This document shows positions 31,969 to 41,513 of a stretch of 64,000 bases of DNA, piece after piece (the first letter of the stretch is position 1; every line of letters begins with the position of its first letter). The stretch covers positions 1 through 64,000 of the forward strand of contig SVBJ01000003.1 in the NCBI GenBank assembly GCA_015058955.1, written 5' to 3'. Position numbers and translations under genes: made by a program. This DNA comes from Erysipelotrichaceae bacterium. Lineage in GTDB: Bacteria > Bacillota_I > Bacilli_A > Erysipelotrichales > Erysipelotrichaceae. Under the pieces are notes generated by a model. The model searched no databases and was not told the DNA's origin. It worked only from the letters and a program-made list of their open reading frames with translations.

Positions 31969-34587
31969 ATGGCAAAGGCAAAGAACAATACCGACAGCAA
32001 GATCGTCGAAAAGAAACTCGAAGAATACTCTCAGTTAAGCAAGGAAGAGCTGTTTGAAAGATTCGATATTGATAACAGCGGCTTAAGCAATGAACAGGTT
32101 GCCGCCAATACGGAAAAATACGGCAAGAACATAATCAACCAGTCCAACGAAAACACATTGATCATCCGCCTGAAGGATGCGGTGATCAATCCTTTTAACG
32201 TTGTATTACTGGCAGTAGCAGGTGTAACTTACTTCACGGATGTCATTCTGGCGGAAGATGCAAGTTATGCCACTTTCGCCATGTTACTGATCATTGTCGG
32301 CATCTCATCAGCTGTATCATTTGTACAGTCTGAAAAAAGCAGCAACGCTGCCAAGCAGCTGCAGAAAATGATCAGCAACAACATCGAAGTAATCCGAAAC
32401 GGCTACTCCGTCACCATCAACATTGAGGACGCCGTTCCCGGTGACATCGTCAAGCTGGGAGCCGGTGACATGGTTCCCGGTGACGTCCGCTTCTATGATC
32501 TGAAGGACCTGTTCATCGACCAGTCTCAACTCACCGGTGAGTCAGTTCCGGTGGAAAAATTCACCGAATGCCATGAATTTGATAACATAACCGAACTTTC
32601 TAATATCGGCTTCATGGGCAGCAACATCGTCTCAGGCAGCGCCAAGGCCGTTATCCTGTCAACCGGTAACTATACATACTTCGGTTCCATGGCCAAGTCT
32701 CTGTCTTCGGAAAATACCAGAAGCACATTTGATGAAAACATGGATTCCATTTCCAGGCTGCTGATCAGATTCATGCTGGTAATGATTCCTGTCATCTTCG
32801 TTGCCAACCTGCTGACCAAAAACAACTGGCTTGATTCCCTGATGTTCGGCATTACCATCGCTGTTGGTCTGATGCCGGAAATGCTGCCGGTTATCATGAC
32901 CAGCTCCCTGGCCAAAGGCGCCATTGCCATGAGCAGAAAAAAGACAATTGTAAAGCGTCTTGGTGCCATTCAGACTTTCGGCGAAATGGATGTCCTGTGT
33001 ACCGATAAGACCGGTACCCTGACTGAAGATCAGGTAATCCTGGAAAAATATCTCAATCCAAAGGGTGAGGAAGACAGAAGAGTACTCTCACATGCCTTCC
33101 TTAACAGCTATTTCCAGACCGGAATGAAAAACCTGATGGACCGTGCAATCATCTCCAGAGGTGAAAAGGAAGGCTTAAGCAGACTTAAGAGAGAATACAT
33201 CAGAGAGGACGAGATCCCATTCGACTTCTCCAGACGCATGATGTCAGTGGTAATGAGAGACAAGAACGTCAAGCGTCAGCTGATCACCAAGGGTGCTGTT
33301 GATGAAGTAATCAGCCGCTGCCGTTATGTGGACGTTCACGGACAGGTTGAAGAAATCAATGACGAATGGCTCTCCATCGCCCGCAAGGTCGCTGATGATA
33401 ACGGTCGGGAAGGCATCAGAGTCATTGCCGTTGCTCAGAAAAATGAAATTCACGATGTCGATACCTTCGGCATTGACGATGAAAAGGACATGGTTCTGCT
33501 GGGATTCATCGGGTTCCTTGATCCTCCTAAGGAATCAGCCAAGCCGGCTCTGGATAACCTGAAGAAAGCCGGAATCAAGACCGTTGTTCTCACCGGTGAC
33601 AGTGAAGGCGTAGCCATTGCTGTAGCCAAGAGACTGGGAATTGATGTCACTTACACATATAACGGCGCAGCCGTTGAGAAGATGAGTGATGATGAGCTCA
33701 AGGAAGCCTGTGACAGGTGCTATGTATTTGCCAAGCTCAATCCAATGCAGAAAAAGAGGATCGTCTCCATCATGCAGCAACAGGGACATACCGTCGGCTA
33801 CATGGGTGACGGCATCAATGACTCCCCTCCTCTGAAGCAGGCAGACGTAGGCATTTCCGTTGATACGGCAGTTGACATTGCCAAGGAAGTTGCCGACATC
33901 ATTCTGCTGGAAAAGGATCTGCAGGTTCTCGACGACGGTGTCTTGGAAGGCAGAAGAACCTTTGCCAACATGAACAAGTATCTCAAGATGGCCATATCCG
34001 GTAACTTCGGTAACATGATCTCAGTGCTCATCGCTTCACTGGTATTGCCGTTCTTACCGCTAAAGCCGGTTCACATTCTGGTTCAGAACATCCTCAACGA
34101 CTTCGCTCAGCTGGGCATGCCGTTTGACAATGTTGAACCTGAATATGTTGAAAAGCCAAAGAAATGGAATGTCGACGGTATCAAGAAGTTCATGGTATAC
34201 TTCGGCTTACTGTCAACGATACTGGACATCCGGTGCTTCGCCGTATTATGGTTCGTCTTCCATTACGACAACCCCGGCAAGGCTGAATTCTTCCAGTGTG
34301 GATGGTTCATGTTCGGTGTCATTTCACAGACAATTGTCATTCATACAATAAGAACACATAAGCTGCCGTTTATCCAGGCTAACGCTTCCACCCAGCTGTA
34401 TATTTCCAATATTGCTGTAGTCATCGTTACCCTGATAATCGGCATGACTGATATTTCCCGCATATTCGATATGGGCAAGGTTCCGGGAATCTATGGGCTG
34501 TGGATGGTAATACTGCTGTTAGGCTATCTGCTGCTGGCCCAGATCATCAAGAAGATATACATCAGGATCAATAAGGAATGGATATAG
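31969..34587 (+). CDS. mgtA: Magnesium-importing P-type ATPase
   Basis: 872-aa P-type ATPase of the IIIB group with about ten membrane helices. The phosphorylation motif CTDKTGTLTED, TGES in the actuator domain, and GDGINDSPPLKQADVGISVD in the P-domain are all present. GITIAVGLMPEMLPVI is the ion-path segment characteristic of MgtA/MgtB. It imports Mg2+ at low supply. The gene is preceded by AAGGAGGG and a structured leader, and followed 12 bp later by an MgtE-derived protein. Confidence 0.95.
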   Translation: MAKAKNNTDSKIVEKKLEEYSQLSKEELFERFDIDNSGLSNEQVAANTEKYGKNIINQSNENTLIIRLKDAVINPFNVVLLAVAGVTYFTDVILAEDASYATFAMLLIIVGISSAVSFVQSEKSSNAAKQLQKMISNNIEVIRNGYSVTINIEDAVPGDIVKLGAGDMVPGDVRFYDLKDLFIDQSQLTGESVPVEKFTECHEFDNITELSNIGFMGSNIVSGSAKAVILSTGNYTYFGSMAKSLSSENTRSTFDENMDSISRLLIRFMLVMIPVIFVANLLTKNNWLDSLMFGITIAVGLMPEMLPVIMTSSLAKGAIAMSRKKTIVKRLGAIQTFGEMDVLCTDKTGTLTEDQVILEKYLNPKGEEDRRVLSHAFLNSYFQTGMKNLMDRAIISRGEKEGLSRLKREYIREDEIPFDFSRRMMSVVMRDKNVKRQLITKGAVDEVISRCRYVDVHGQVEEINDEWLSIARKVADDNGREGIRVIAVAQKNEIHDVDTFGIDDEKDMVLLGFIGFLDPPKESAKPALDNLKKAGIKTVVLTGDSEGVAIAVAKRLGIDVTYTYNGAAVEKMSDDELKEACDRCYVFAKLNPMQKKRIVSIMQQQGHTVGYMGDGINDSPPLKQADVGISVDTAVDIAKEVADIILLEKDLQVLDDGVLEGRRTFANMNKYLKMAISGNFGNMISVLIASLVLPFLPLKPVHILVQNILNDFAQLGMPFDNVEPEYVEKPKKWNVDGIKKFMVYFGLLSTILDIRCFAVLWFVFHYDNPGKAEFFQCGWFMFGVISQTIVIHTIRTHKLPFIQANASTQLYISNIAVVIVTLIIGMTDISRIFDMGKVPGIYGLWMVILLLGYLLLAQIIKKIYIRINKEWI

Positions 34588-34599
34588 GAGGTTAGGAAA

Positions 34600-35622
34600 A
34601 TGACTGAAAAAAACAGTGAAGAAATAATGGATGAAAGATATTACGGTCAGGAAATATTTGATCTGGTCCGTAAGACTCCGGATAAGAAGAAACTGGCCAA
34701 TGCTCTGTCATACTATCATGACAATGACATTGCCAGCGTACTGAGCTATCTGACCCCAAAGGAAAGAAAGCATCTTTACGATTCCCTCGGCATTGAGAAC
34801 ACTTCCCGTGTCTTTGCCTATCTGGATGAAGATGTCGATAAATACTTTGCCGAGCTGGAGGCTGATCAGGCAGCTGACATCATCGAGGAAATGGACGCAG
34901 ACGACGCTGTCGATATCCTGGAAGGACTGGATGACAACAAGGCCAAGGAAATCATTAACCTGATGGAACCGGAAGCCAAGGAAGACATTGAACTGATCAA
35001 CTCTTATGCCGATAATCAGTTCGGTTCTCTGATGACCACCAACTTCATCGCCTTGAAATATGGCATGTCACTGAAGGACACCATGAATTCCCTGATCGAA
35101 CAGGCTAAGGAAAATGACAACATCGGTACCATTTATCTGCTCAATGAAAATGATACCCTCCATGGAGCCATTGACCTGCGCGACGTTCTGACTGCCAGGG
35201 ATGAAGAAGACTTCGAAGCAAGGATCATCACCTCTTACCCGTATGTATACGCTGATGATAACATCGACAAGGAATCACTGGATGAACTGATCGACTATGA
35301 TGAAGACTCAATTCCGGTACTTTCAGAAAGAACCAATGAAGTGCTTGGTGTCATAACCGCTCAGGACCTGGCTGAAATAACCTTTGATGAACTGGATGAG
35401 ACCGAGGAAGAGGAAGAACCGGTTGTTGTAAAGAAGAAAGACTACAGCAGCCTGTTACTGATCTGCGGTGCAGTTGCCCTGCTGGTTGGGGCCCTTTTGG
35501 GACACGGCAGTGCTCCTGATAACAAGACCAGGGAAACAGCATACATAGTATTGCTGATAGTTGGATCTCTGCTTTCCGTAATCGGCCTGTATTATTCGTT
35601 TTCAAAGAATAAGGCTGAATAA
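34600..35622 (+). CDS. MgtE N-domain/CBS protein with two-helix anchor, no channel
   Basis: 340 aa. Residues ~30-135 are an MgtE_N superhelix (LEADQAADIIEEMDADDAVD), ~145-262 two CBS domains (GSLMTTNFIALKYG and SIPVLSERTNEVLG), then an acidic linker (263-275) and only two membrane helices (283-302 and 313-333). Full MgtE has five C-terminal channel helices with an Asp-lined pore, and these are missing. The cytosolic MgtE domains bind Mg2+ and gate the channel. Here they look like a membrane-tethered Mg2+ sensor. GGAGG lies 12 bp upstream, next to the mgtA stop, so it is in the mgtA operon and may control or stabilise the pump. It is not a truncation artefact: the frame ends cleanly and has a terminator. 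Confidence 0.86.
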   Translation: MTEKNSEEIMDERYYGQEIFDLVRKTPDKKKLANALSYYHDNDIASVLSYLTPKERKHLYDSLGIENTSRVFAYLDEDVDKYFAELEADQAADIIEEMDADDAVDILEGLDDNKAKEIINLMEPEAKEDIELINSYADNQFGSLMTTNFIALKYGMSLKDTMNSLIEQAKENDNIGTIYLLNENDTLHGAIDLRDVLTARDEEDFEARIITSYPYVYADDNIDKESLDELIDYDEDSIPVLSERTNEVLGVITAQDLAEITFDELDETEEEEEPVVVKKKDYSSLLLICGAVALLVGALLGHGSAPDNKTRETAYIVLLIVGSLLSVIGLYYSFSKNKAE

Positions 35623-35634
35623 TCATTAAACAGC

Positions 35635-35669
35635 CAAAGAACCGGTACTCATCAGTATCGGTTCTTTTT
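35635..35669 (+). terminator. Terminator of magnesium operon
   Basis: AAAGAACCGGTACT and AGTATCGGTTCTTT pair with one mismatch around CATC, then TTT. It follows the MgtE-like gene. Confidence 0.88.
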
Positions 35670-35796
35670 TCATAAAACGCTGTCTGTCATAGTATGCCGC
35701 AATAATGCCGGAACAATGCGTGTATATCTGCATTCTCTGTAAAAGAAAACCAAGATAGTGTTATAATCAAAATGAAAAAAGGATGAGAAAGTAATA

Positions 35797-37269
35797 ATGA
35801 TAAGTAGTGATGCCGAGATTTTGAAACTTAAGAATACCATCAAGGAAGAAGTATGCAAGCTGGCCTGGGCTGACAATCTGACACAGGAATCAGTTGATGC
35901 AATGATCCTCAGACTGTTCCCTGGTCCTAAACCAACCTGGAGATGCTGTGTCTATAAGGAAAGAGAGATCGTCAGGGAAAGAGTAAAACTTGCCATGGGC
36001 AAGAATGTTTCTACCAATCCAAAGAGCCGCAATATTGTCCAGATCATTGAACCGGCCTGTGACGAATGTCCGATTGCCACTTACATGGTAACTGACATGT
36101 GCCGTTTCTGTCTGGGAAAAGCCTGTCTGAATTCCTGCCGTTTTGACGCCATTTCACCAGGTGACAGTCACATGAAAATTGACCCGGCCAAATGCAGAGA
36201 GTGCGGCATGTGCGCCAGCGCCTGTCCTTATGGGGCAATCATTCACGTTGAGAGACCATGCAAGAAAGCCTGTCCGATGGACGCCATCAGTTATAACGAA
36301 TACGGTATTGCCAACATCAATGAGGAAAAGTGTGTAAACTGCGGACATTGCATTCACAACTGTCCATTCGGTGCCATCGGTTCCAAGGTATATCTTGTTG
36401 ACATCATCAATGAGATCAAAGCCGGCAAAGAGATCATTGCCATGGTTGCTCCAAGTATTGAAGGACAGTTCGGTGATGCCAATCTTGCCTCTATCCGTCA
36501 GGCCTTAAGAAAAATCGGCTTTGCGGACATGGTTGAAGTCGGCCTGGGTGCTGATCTGACCGCTGCCTATGAGGCCAGAGAATGGATTGAAGCCCTCGAG
36601 GAAGGCAAAAAACTGACAACTTCCTGCTGCCCGGCTTTCGTTGAAATGATCAGAAAGAACTATCCTGACCTTTATGAAAAGAACAAGTCAAAGACAGTTT
36701 CACCGATGTGTGCTGCCAGCCGTTACCTGAAAGTCATCAAGCCAGATGCCAAAACCGTATTCATCGGTCCATGTGTGGCCAAGAAGAAGGAAGCTCAGAA
36801 TGAAGATATTGCCGGCAATGCCGATTATGTCATGACATATGGAGAGCTGCAGACTCTGATGAACTCCTGCAATGTTACTTTTGAACCAGCCGATGATTTT
36901 GAGCAGGAGTCAAGCCTCTTCGGCAAGAAATTCGCTTCCAGCGGCGGTGTAGCCAATGCTGTTCTGGAAGTCATGAAGGAACTTGGTGAAGAAACGGAAA
37001 ACGTAAAACTGTACCGTGCCTCCGGTGGTGCCGAGTGCAAGAAAGCCCTGCTGTTATTAAAGAACAACCGACTGCCTGAAGATTTCATTGAAGGCATGTT
37101 CTGTCCGGGCGGATGTGTCGGCGGCCCTTCCAGAAGAAAGACTGAAATCGAAATCACCAAAGCCAGAACAAAACAGTTGGCCAGTGCCGATGACCGCAAG
37201 ATACTGGATAACATTGAGAATCTGCCATTAGACAAATTCTCCATGTTCATCGACAGTCCGAAAGACTGA
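35797..37269 (+). CDS. Group B-like [FeFe]-hydrogenase
   Basis: 490-aa soluble protein. The N-terminal ~190 residues hold several Cys clusters, including a CxxCxxCxxxCP ferredoxin-type pair, and the C-terminal part is an iron-only hydrogenase large domain. H-cluster motifs are TSCCPAFV (L1), GPCVAKKKEA (L2) and FCPGGCVGGP (L3). These differ from the group A form (TSCCPxW, MPCxxKKxE, GCxxGGG) and look like the monomeric group B type found in fermenting Firmicutes. Predicted to evolve or take up H2 with ferredoxin. HydE, HydF and HydG maturases are not in the window. It is a single-gene unit. Confidence 0.85.
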   Translation: MISSDAEILKLKNTIKEEVCKLAWADNLTQESVDAMILRLFPGPKPTWRCCVYKEREIVRERVKLAMGKNVSTNPKSRNIVQIIEPACDECPIATYMVTDMCRFCLGKACLNSCRFDAISPGDSHMKIDPAKCRECGMCASACPYGAIIHVERPCKKACPMDAISYNEYGIANINEEKCVNCGHCIHNCPFGAIGSKVYLVDIINEIKAGKEIIAMVAPSIEGQFGDANLASIRQALRKIGFADMVEVGLGADLTAAYEAREWIEALEEGKKLTTSCCPAFVEMIRKNYPDLYEKNKSKTVSPMCAASRYLKVIKPDAKTVFIGPCVAKKKEAQNEDIAGNADYVMTYGELQTLMNSCNVTFEPADDFEQESSLFGKKFASSGGVANAVLEVMKELGEETENVKLYRASGGAECKKALLLLKNNRLPEDFIEGMFCPGGCVGGPSRRKTEIEITKARTKQLASADDRKILDNIENLPLDKFSMFIDSPKD

Positions 37270-37291
37270 TCAGCTGCAACCTGAATAAACG

Positions 37292-37325
37292 AAAAAAGGA
37301 ACCACTTCAACGTGATCCCTTTTCT
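37292..37325. terminator. Convergent terminator, hydrogenase and M28 genes
   Basis: AAAAGGAACCAC and GTGATCCCTTTT pair around TTCAAC with mismatches, with A and T runs on both sides. It lies between two convergent genes. Confidence 0.65.
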
Positions 37326-37339
37326 TTATGCATCATGAT

Positions 37340-39253
37340 CTATACTTCTGAAATCAGTTTGATGTCCTCCAGCAGTTTAAGCATCTGAAGAACCTTATCC
37401 TTTACATCACTTCTCTTTTGCAGAGAAACATTACGGATGATCTCACCGACTGTTCTTTTACCGTCAATGGCATTGATCAGAGCATCCTGAATACGCATTA
37501 CCGCAAACGGATTATTACCAATATTCTTCATGAACTCTTCCAGAACCCTGCCATATCCCAGGGCAGCATAATCGCTTAACTGCTGAATAGGCCCAATGAA
37601 ATTACGCTTATATACCTTGATAAGACTGTCATCAACAGGATATTCATCCTTAAGACCATAAACTCTGATCCACTGATCAAACATGGCGGCTACATGTTCT
37701 TTTTCACTGCTGACATCATAACCCGGAACCAGTTTTTCAGCGCTTTCACAACAGGATACAAAGTAGTCCTTAAGCTGATACATGGCAGAACCGAACATTA
37801 CCTTATCGATTTTCCCGTTAAGATACTCTGTATACAGACGGTTCTTTTCCGTAATGATGTTTTCTTCCAGCTTGGCAAACAGATATGGAACCTCTTCTGC
37901 CTTCATATTGGCCAGATTATAGGCAAAGTTTATCGCTGTCAGACAGGAATACTTCAGTACTGCCGGATCAATGACATCCAGAGTATCCGTAGCAGTATGA
38001 TAGTTGAGGTCAGGCCACTGTCCCAGCATGCAGCAAGGAATGTTAATGGTCGGATCACAGTATACCGTATGATCAGATCCGCCTGAATGAGGTTCTACTC
38101 TGTGATTGGTCAGGGCAACCGGATCGTCAGATAATGAGAATGCTTCTCTGCCCGCAAAGTCCATGGCGATCATGCACAGTTCATTATTCAGTGCCGGTGT
38201 ACTGAATGGTGTTTTAGTCAGTGTAATAGGGCCGTAGAATCTGGTCTGCTTGCCTCCGACCATGTCAAGGTTCATTGCACCAAGACCTTTTTCATAGTCA
38301 GTATGATCACTGAGGTATGCAAATGTACCGGTAAACTCAGGAATAAGTGTCAGCTTAATGGTATGCTGAGGCTGTTCGATCTTTTCTTCCTTAATCAGTC
38401 TGTTAATGACATTCATGGCCTCTAATGTAGCTGATACACCCGAAGCATTGTCATTGCATGAACTTCTCGGATGGCATAAATGAGCTGACAGATATACTGT
38501 CTTATCATCTTTGCCTTCAATGGTAACTTCCACAACTTCAATATGGCCATTGTACAATTTTGAGTCAATATATGGCTTAACCTGCAGATAACCTCCGCCT
38601 TTTCCCATTTTTTCACGGCACATCTTAGCCAGCTTATCACCCATTCTAGGTGAAAGTACAAAGCCTCTTCCCTCTGGTTCCCCTTCAGTATGAACCGGCC
38701 AGTATGAACTGTAAGTCAGTGAATCATAGAGTTCAGCACGGGTCCTGTTCTTGGTTTCCATGATGAAATCAGTGACAATGCCTATAGCTCCCTTCTGATA
38801 GATCCAGTTTGAAGCTCTGACCGAACCTCTGAAGAAGGCAAACTTACCGGTCAGATCAAGATCTTCATAAGCTGAAGGGTCATTGCCCTTATCCAGCAGG
38901 ACAAGATCAACAGGGTCATTTCTCCTGTCAATCGGATAACTCTTCTGGATTACGGAAATGGCTTCAGCTGAATAGTCCGCCAGACGCATCTCAGGATCTA
39001 CCAGATCCAGGGTAGCCTGCTTAATTGACCATTCCTTGAACATCTTGCTCTGAAGATACCAGACATCCGGATCAGCTTCATATGAAAGTAACTTGGCATT
39101 AAGACCATATTTCTCACAGATCTTCATTACATGTTCAGCTGCTTCCCTGTACATCGGAGAAGCCTGAATTCTATGGAAATTGGATACTTCCTTCACGACA
39201 TTAAGCAGTCTTTTTTCTGATACTGCTTCCCTGAAAATCAAAGGTTCCTGCAT
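37340..39253 (-). CDS. M28-like metallopeptidase with PA domain
   Basis: 637 aa. The middle (~100-240) looks like a protease-associated insert. The zinc-dependent core starts with LSAHLCHPRSSCNDNASGVSA (His and Asp ligands), continues with LIPEFTGT (catalytic Glu pair), NLDMVGG, and ends with a late HTATDTLDVID (final His). These match M28-family aminopeptidases of the DUF4910 kind. The C-terminal ~150 residues are helical. No signal peptide, so cytoplasmic. It is a single gene. Substrate not known; a role in peptide turnover is likely. Confidence 0.8.
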   Translation of the reverse strand: MQEPLIFREAVSEKRLLNVVKEVSNFHRIQASPMYREAAEHVMKICEKYGLNAKLLSYEADPDVWYLQSKMFKEWSIKQATLDLVDPEMRLADYSAEAISVIQKSYPIDRRNDPVDLVLLDKGNDPSAYEDLDLTGKFAFFRGSVRASNWIYQKGAIGIVTDFIMETKNRTRAELYDSLTYSSYWPVHTEGEPEGRGFVLSPRMGDKLAKMCREKMGKGGGYLQVKPYIDSKLYNGHIEVVEVTIEGKDDKTVYLSAHLCHPRSSCNDNASGVSATLEAMNVINRLIKEEKIEQPQHTIKLTLIPEFTGTFAYLSDHTDYEKGLGAMNLDMVGGKQTRFYGPITLTKTPFSTPALNNELCMIAMDFAGREAFSLSDDPVALTNHRVEPHSGGSDHTVYCDPTINIPCCMLGQWPDLNYHTATDTLDVIDPAVLKYSCLTAINFAYNLANMKAEEVPYLFAKLEENIITEKNRLYTEYLNGKIDKVMFGSAMYQLKDYFVSCCESAEKLVPGYDVSSEKEHVAAMFDQWIRVYGLKDEYPVDDSLIKVYKRNFIGPIQQLSDYAALGYGRVLEEFMKNIGNNPFAVMRIQDALINAIDGKRTVGEIIRNVSLQKRSDVKDKVLQMLKLLEDIKLISEV

Positions 39254-39384
39254 ATTATCCTCCTCAAAAAATAAATAATAATTGGTTATATTTTAGCATC
39301 GTTGTCATTATCACCACACAGAATTGACCGGAAAGATTGAAACTGCTGCAAAACATACAACCGCGAAACAGCCCATAAGAAAAA

Positions 39385-39404
39385 CGCCTGTATTTCAACA
39401 GACG
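39385..39404 (-). terminator. Terminator of GntR/ABC operon
   Basis: CGCCTGT and ACAGACG pair (one G-T) around ATTTCA. On the minus strand a TTTTTCTT run follows. It lies beyond the stop codon of the last gene of the operon. Confidence 0.72.
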
Positions 39405-39412
39405 ATTCTTTC

Positions 39413-40777
39413 CTATTTCCAGTTGATTCTGGTATCATCCGGCCAGTTGATCCGACCCCGCAGATTGCAGTCATGCCAACCTGCATACAGGAGTTTTTCA
39501 TTATCGTACACTCCCAGCAGAATGAAGCTCCGGTAATTATGTGTCTTTACTACGGTCAGATATTTTCCATCATAATAATACTTTGATCTCATTATACTTA
39601 AGTCAAAATTATTATGCGATTCATCACAGGCATTATCCATCACTGTACTGTCAGTATTTATTTTTAATTCATAATTGCCGTTGCATAGCTGATACAGTTT
39701 TAAATAACTGCCTTTTTCATTTATAACCAGATAATCATCTTGCATACATATGTCAGTTTTGTCACCGGCTTCACCGACAGACAGCTGCTGTAATAGATCC
39801 CCTTCATCAGAGATAACTTTCAGCCACGTTTCGTCTTCTTTTTCAGTAACAAGAACCAACTTTCTCCCTGCTTCGTCATAACTTAAGGCTTTTACCATTT
39901 CATTTTCATCCATTGAATAAAACAGATCTATGTTATCTGCATCAATGTCAATGCCGCTGTATTTATATACACCTTTGTAGTTATTTTGCTCCACATTGCC
40001 ATAAGGGATCCTGAAAATACCATATCCCCGGCCAAATTCAACCGTGCTTCCATCTGTGCATCGATTATTTACATAGAAATATATCATATTGTCACTGCAG
40101 GTGCTCATCGTTTCAACATGATATCCGATACTGTTCCCGAATGATATTCCATGATTGATGACCTCAATGCTGATGGTTTCGTTTTCAGGTATTCCGATTT
40201 TCAGGAACTCTGTAAGTTTCCTGCTGTTATATGATTCTATGGAATAAAGACCGGTATTATTGTCATTTTTATCATAGAAAACACTCTGTCCATACTTTCT
40301 AATCAGCTCTTCATCATTAACTGAGAAAAAGCACCATAAAGGATAATACTCATAATAATCTTTAATATAGATTGTTTTTTCATATTCCTGACCATTAACA
40401 CTGTCATGAGTGATTTCTTCCATAACTGATGCTAATTCCGCATCATCCGGGCTTATGTTATCCATAAGGTTCAGAGTTACCTTATCTATCTTATCCTTGT
40501 AATGTCTATGCTCTGTTTTATTTGCAGGCTGTACCTCTGACTTACTGACAAAACCATTTTGTGTAAACCTTATATCATTTTCCCAAACAATGTTTTTATG
40601 ATATCCCAGTATATCAAAATGCAATTCAAGACCATTAAGTACCGAAGAATCTCCATATATGTTCCTTTGAGAAAACTCAACATCATTTCTATGGGAGGAG
40701 ATTTCGCTCAGCGCTTTATATGTTCCAAAGGAACTGATCAACAAAACTGAAAGCAGTACAAGTAATGCTTTATTCAT
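39413..40777 (-). CDS. Hypothetical extracytoplasmic protein of ABC operon
   Basis: About 454 aa from MNK; the ATG 10 bp after GGAAGG was chosen over two closer ATGs. A hydrophobic N-terminal segment (~4-20) without a lipobox Cys suggests a signal-anchor. The rest is a beta-rich domain of unknown family with repeated Tyr/Asp/Asn-rich strands, perhaps beta-propeller-like. It overlaps the ABC ATPase gene by 8 bp and is the last gene of a five-gene operon. A possible partner of the ABC system, but no function can be assigned. Confidence 0.68.
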   Translation of the reverse strand: MNKALLVLLSVLLISSFGTYKALSEISSHRNDVEFSQRNIYGDSSVLNGLELHFDILGYHKNIVWENDIRFTQNGFVSKSEVQPANKTEHRHYKDKIDKVTLNLMDNISPDDAELASVMEEITHDSVNGQEYEKTIYIKDYYEYYPLWCFFSVNDEELIRKYGQSVFYDKNDNNTGLYSIESYNSRKLTEFLKIGIPENETISIEVINHGISFGNSIGYHVETMSTCSDNMIYFYVNNRCTDGSTVEFGRGYGIFRIPYGNVEQNNYKGVYKYSGIDIDADNIDLFYSMDENEMVKALSYDEAGRKLVLVTEKEDETWLKVISDEGDLLQQLSVGEAGDKTDICMQDDYLVINEKGSYLKLYQLCNGNYELKINTDSTVMDNACDESHNNFDLSIMRSKYYYDGKYLTVVKTHNYRSFILLGVYDNEKLLYAGWHDCNLRGRINWPDDTRINWK

Positions 40778-41513
40778 CAGCATCATTCCTTCCCGTTATG
40801 CGATTTAATGCCTTACTTACACGGTCTTCTTCATAATGGTAGTTTTCCTTAATGTAATCTGTCAAAGAAACACCTCTTTCTTCCAGTTCTTCAATATGAA
40901 CATCACCAATGATTCTTCCTTTCCTGATCAGAATGGCACGGCTGATGAATCCGGCAACTTCTTCTATAAGATGAGTAGACAGAAATATCGTTTCATTCTC
41001 GCCTATTATTCCCATTAACACCTTATAAAAGTCTTCTCGATTCAGCATGTCACTTCCAGAGAAAGGTTCATCCATAAAAATGTAATCAGCTCCCTGGCTT
41101 AATGCCAGAATGACTTCAAACTGATTCTGCTGTCCATTGGAAAGTTTCTTTATCGGTTTGTCCATAGGTAGATTGAAAAACTCCATCAATCCATCAAACC
41201 TTCTATCCATGAAAGTGTCAAAGTGCTCTTTATAAAACTCTCTGTGTTCCGCAGCATTTATTTCCGGGAAGAATGAATGCTCGCTGGTAGCAAAAGACAG
41301 TTTTCCGATATTCTTTCTGTTTATCTTTTCCCCATCAAGCAGGATTTCGCCCTTAAAAGGAATAAACCCGAATACTGACTTGATAAAGGTTGTTTTCCCT
41401 GCCCCGTTTTCTCCAAACAGGCCAATGATTTCTCCTCGATTTATTGTCACACTGACATCATCAAGGGCTTTAACATTACCATAAGATTTACTGACGTTTT
41501 TGATTTCAATCAT
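40770..41513 (-). CDS. ABC exporter-type ATPase (YtrB-like)
   Basis: 247 aa, cytoplasmic ATPase of a small efflux or antibiotic-resistance-type transporter. Walker A GENGAGKTT (~34-42), signature LSNGQQNQF (a variant of LSGGQ), Walker B YIFMDEPFSG and a switch His (LSTHLIEE) are present. It overlaps the upstream permease gene by 4 bp. Operons with a YtrA-type GntR repressor respond to cell-envelope antibiotics in Bacillus, so a similar role is plausible here. Confidence 0.88.
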   Translation of the reverse strand: MIEIKNVSKSYGNVKALDDVSVTINRGEIIGLFGENGAGKTTFIKSVFGFIPFKGEILLDGEKINRKNIGKLSFATSEHSFFPEINAAEHREFYKEHFDTFMDRRFDGLMEFFNLPMDKPIKKLSNGQQNQFEVILALSQGADYIFMDEPFSGSDMLNREDFYKVLMGIIGENETIFLSTHLIEEVAGFISRAILIRKGRIIGDVHIEELEERGVSLTDYIKENYHYEEDRVSKALNRITGRNDADE

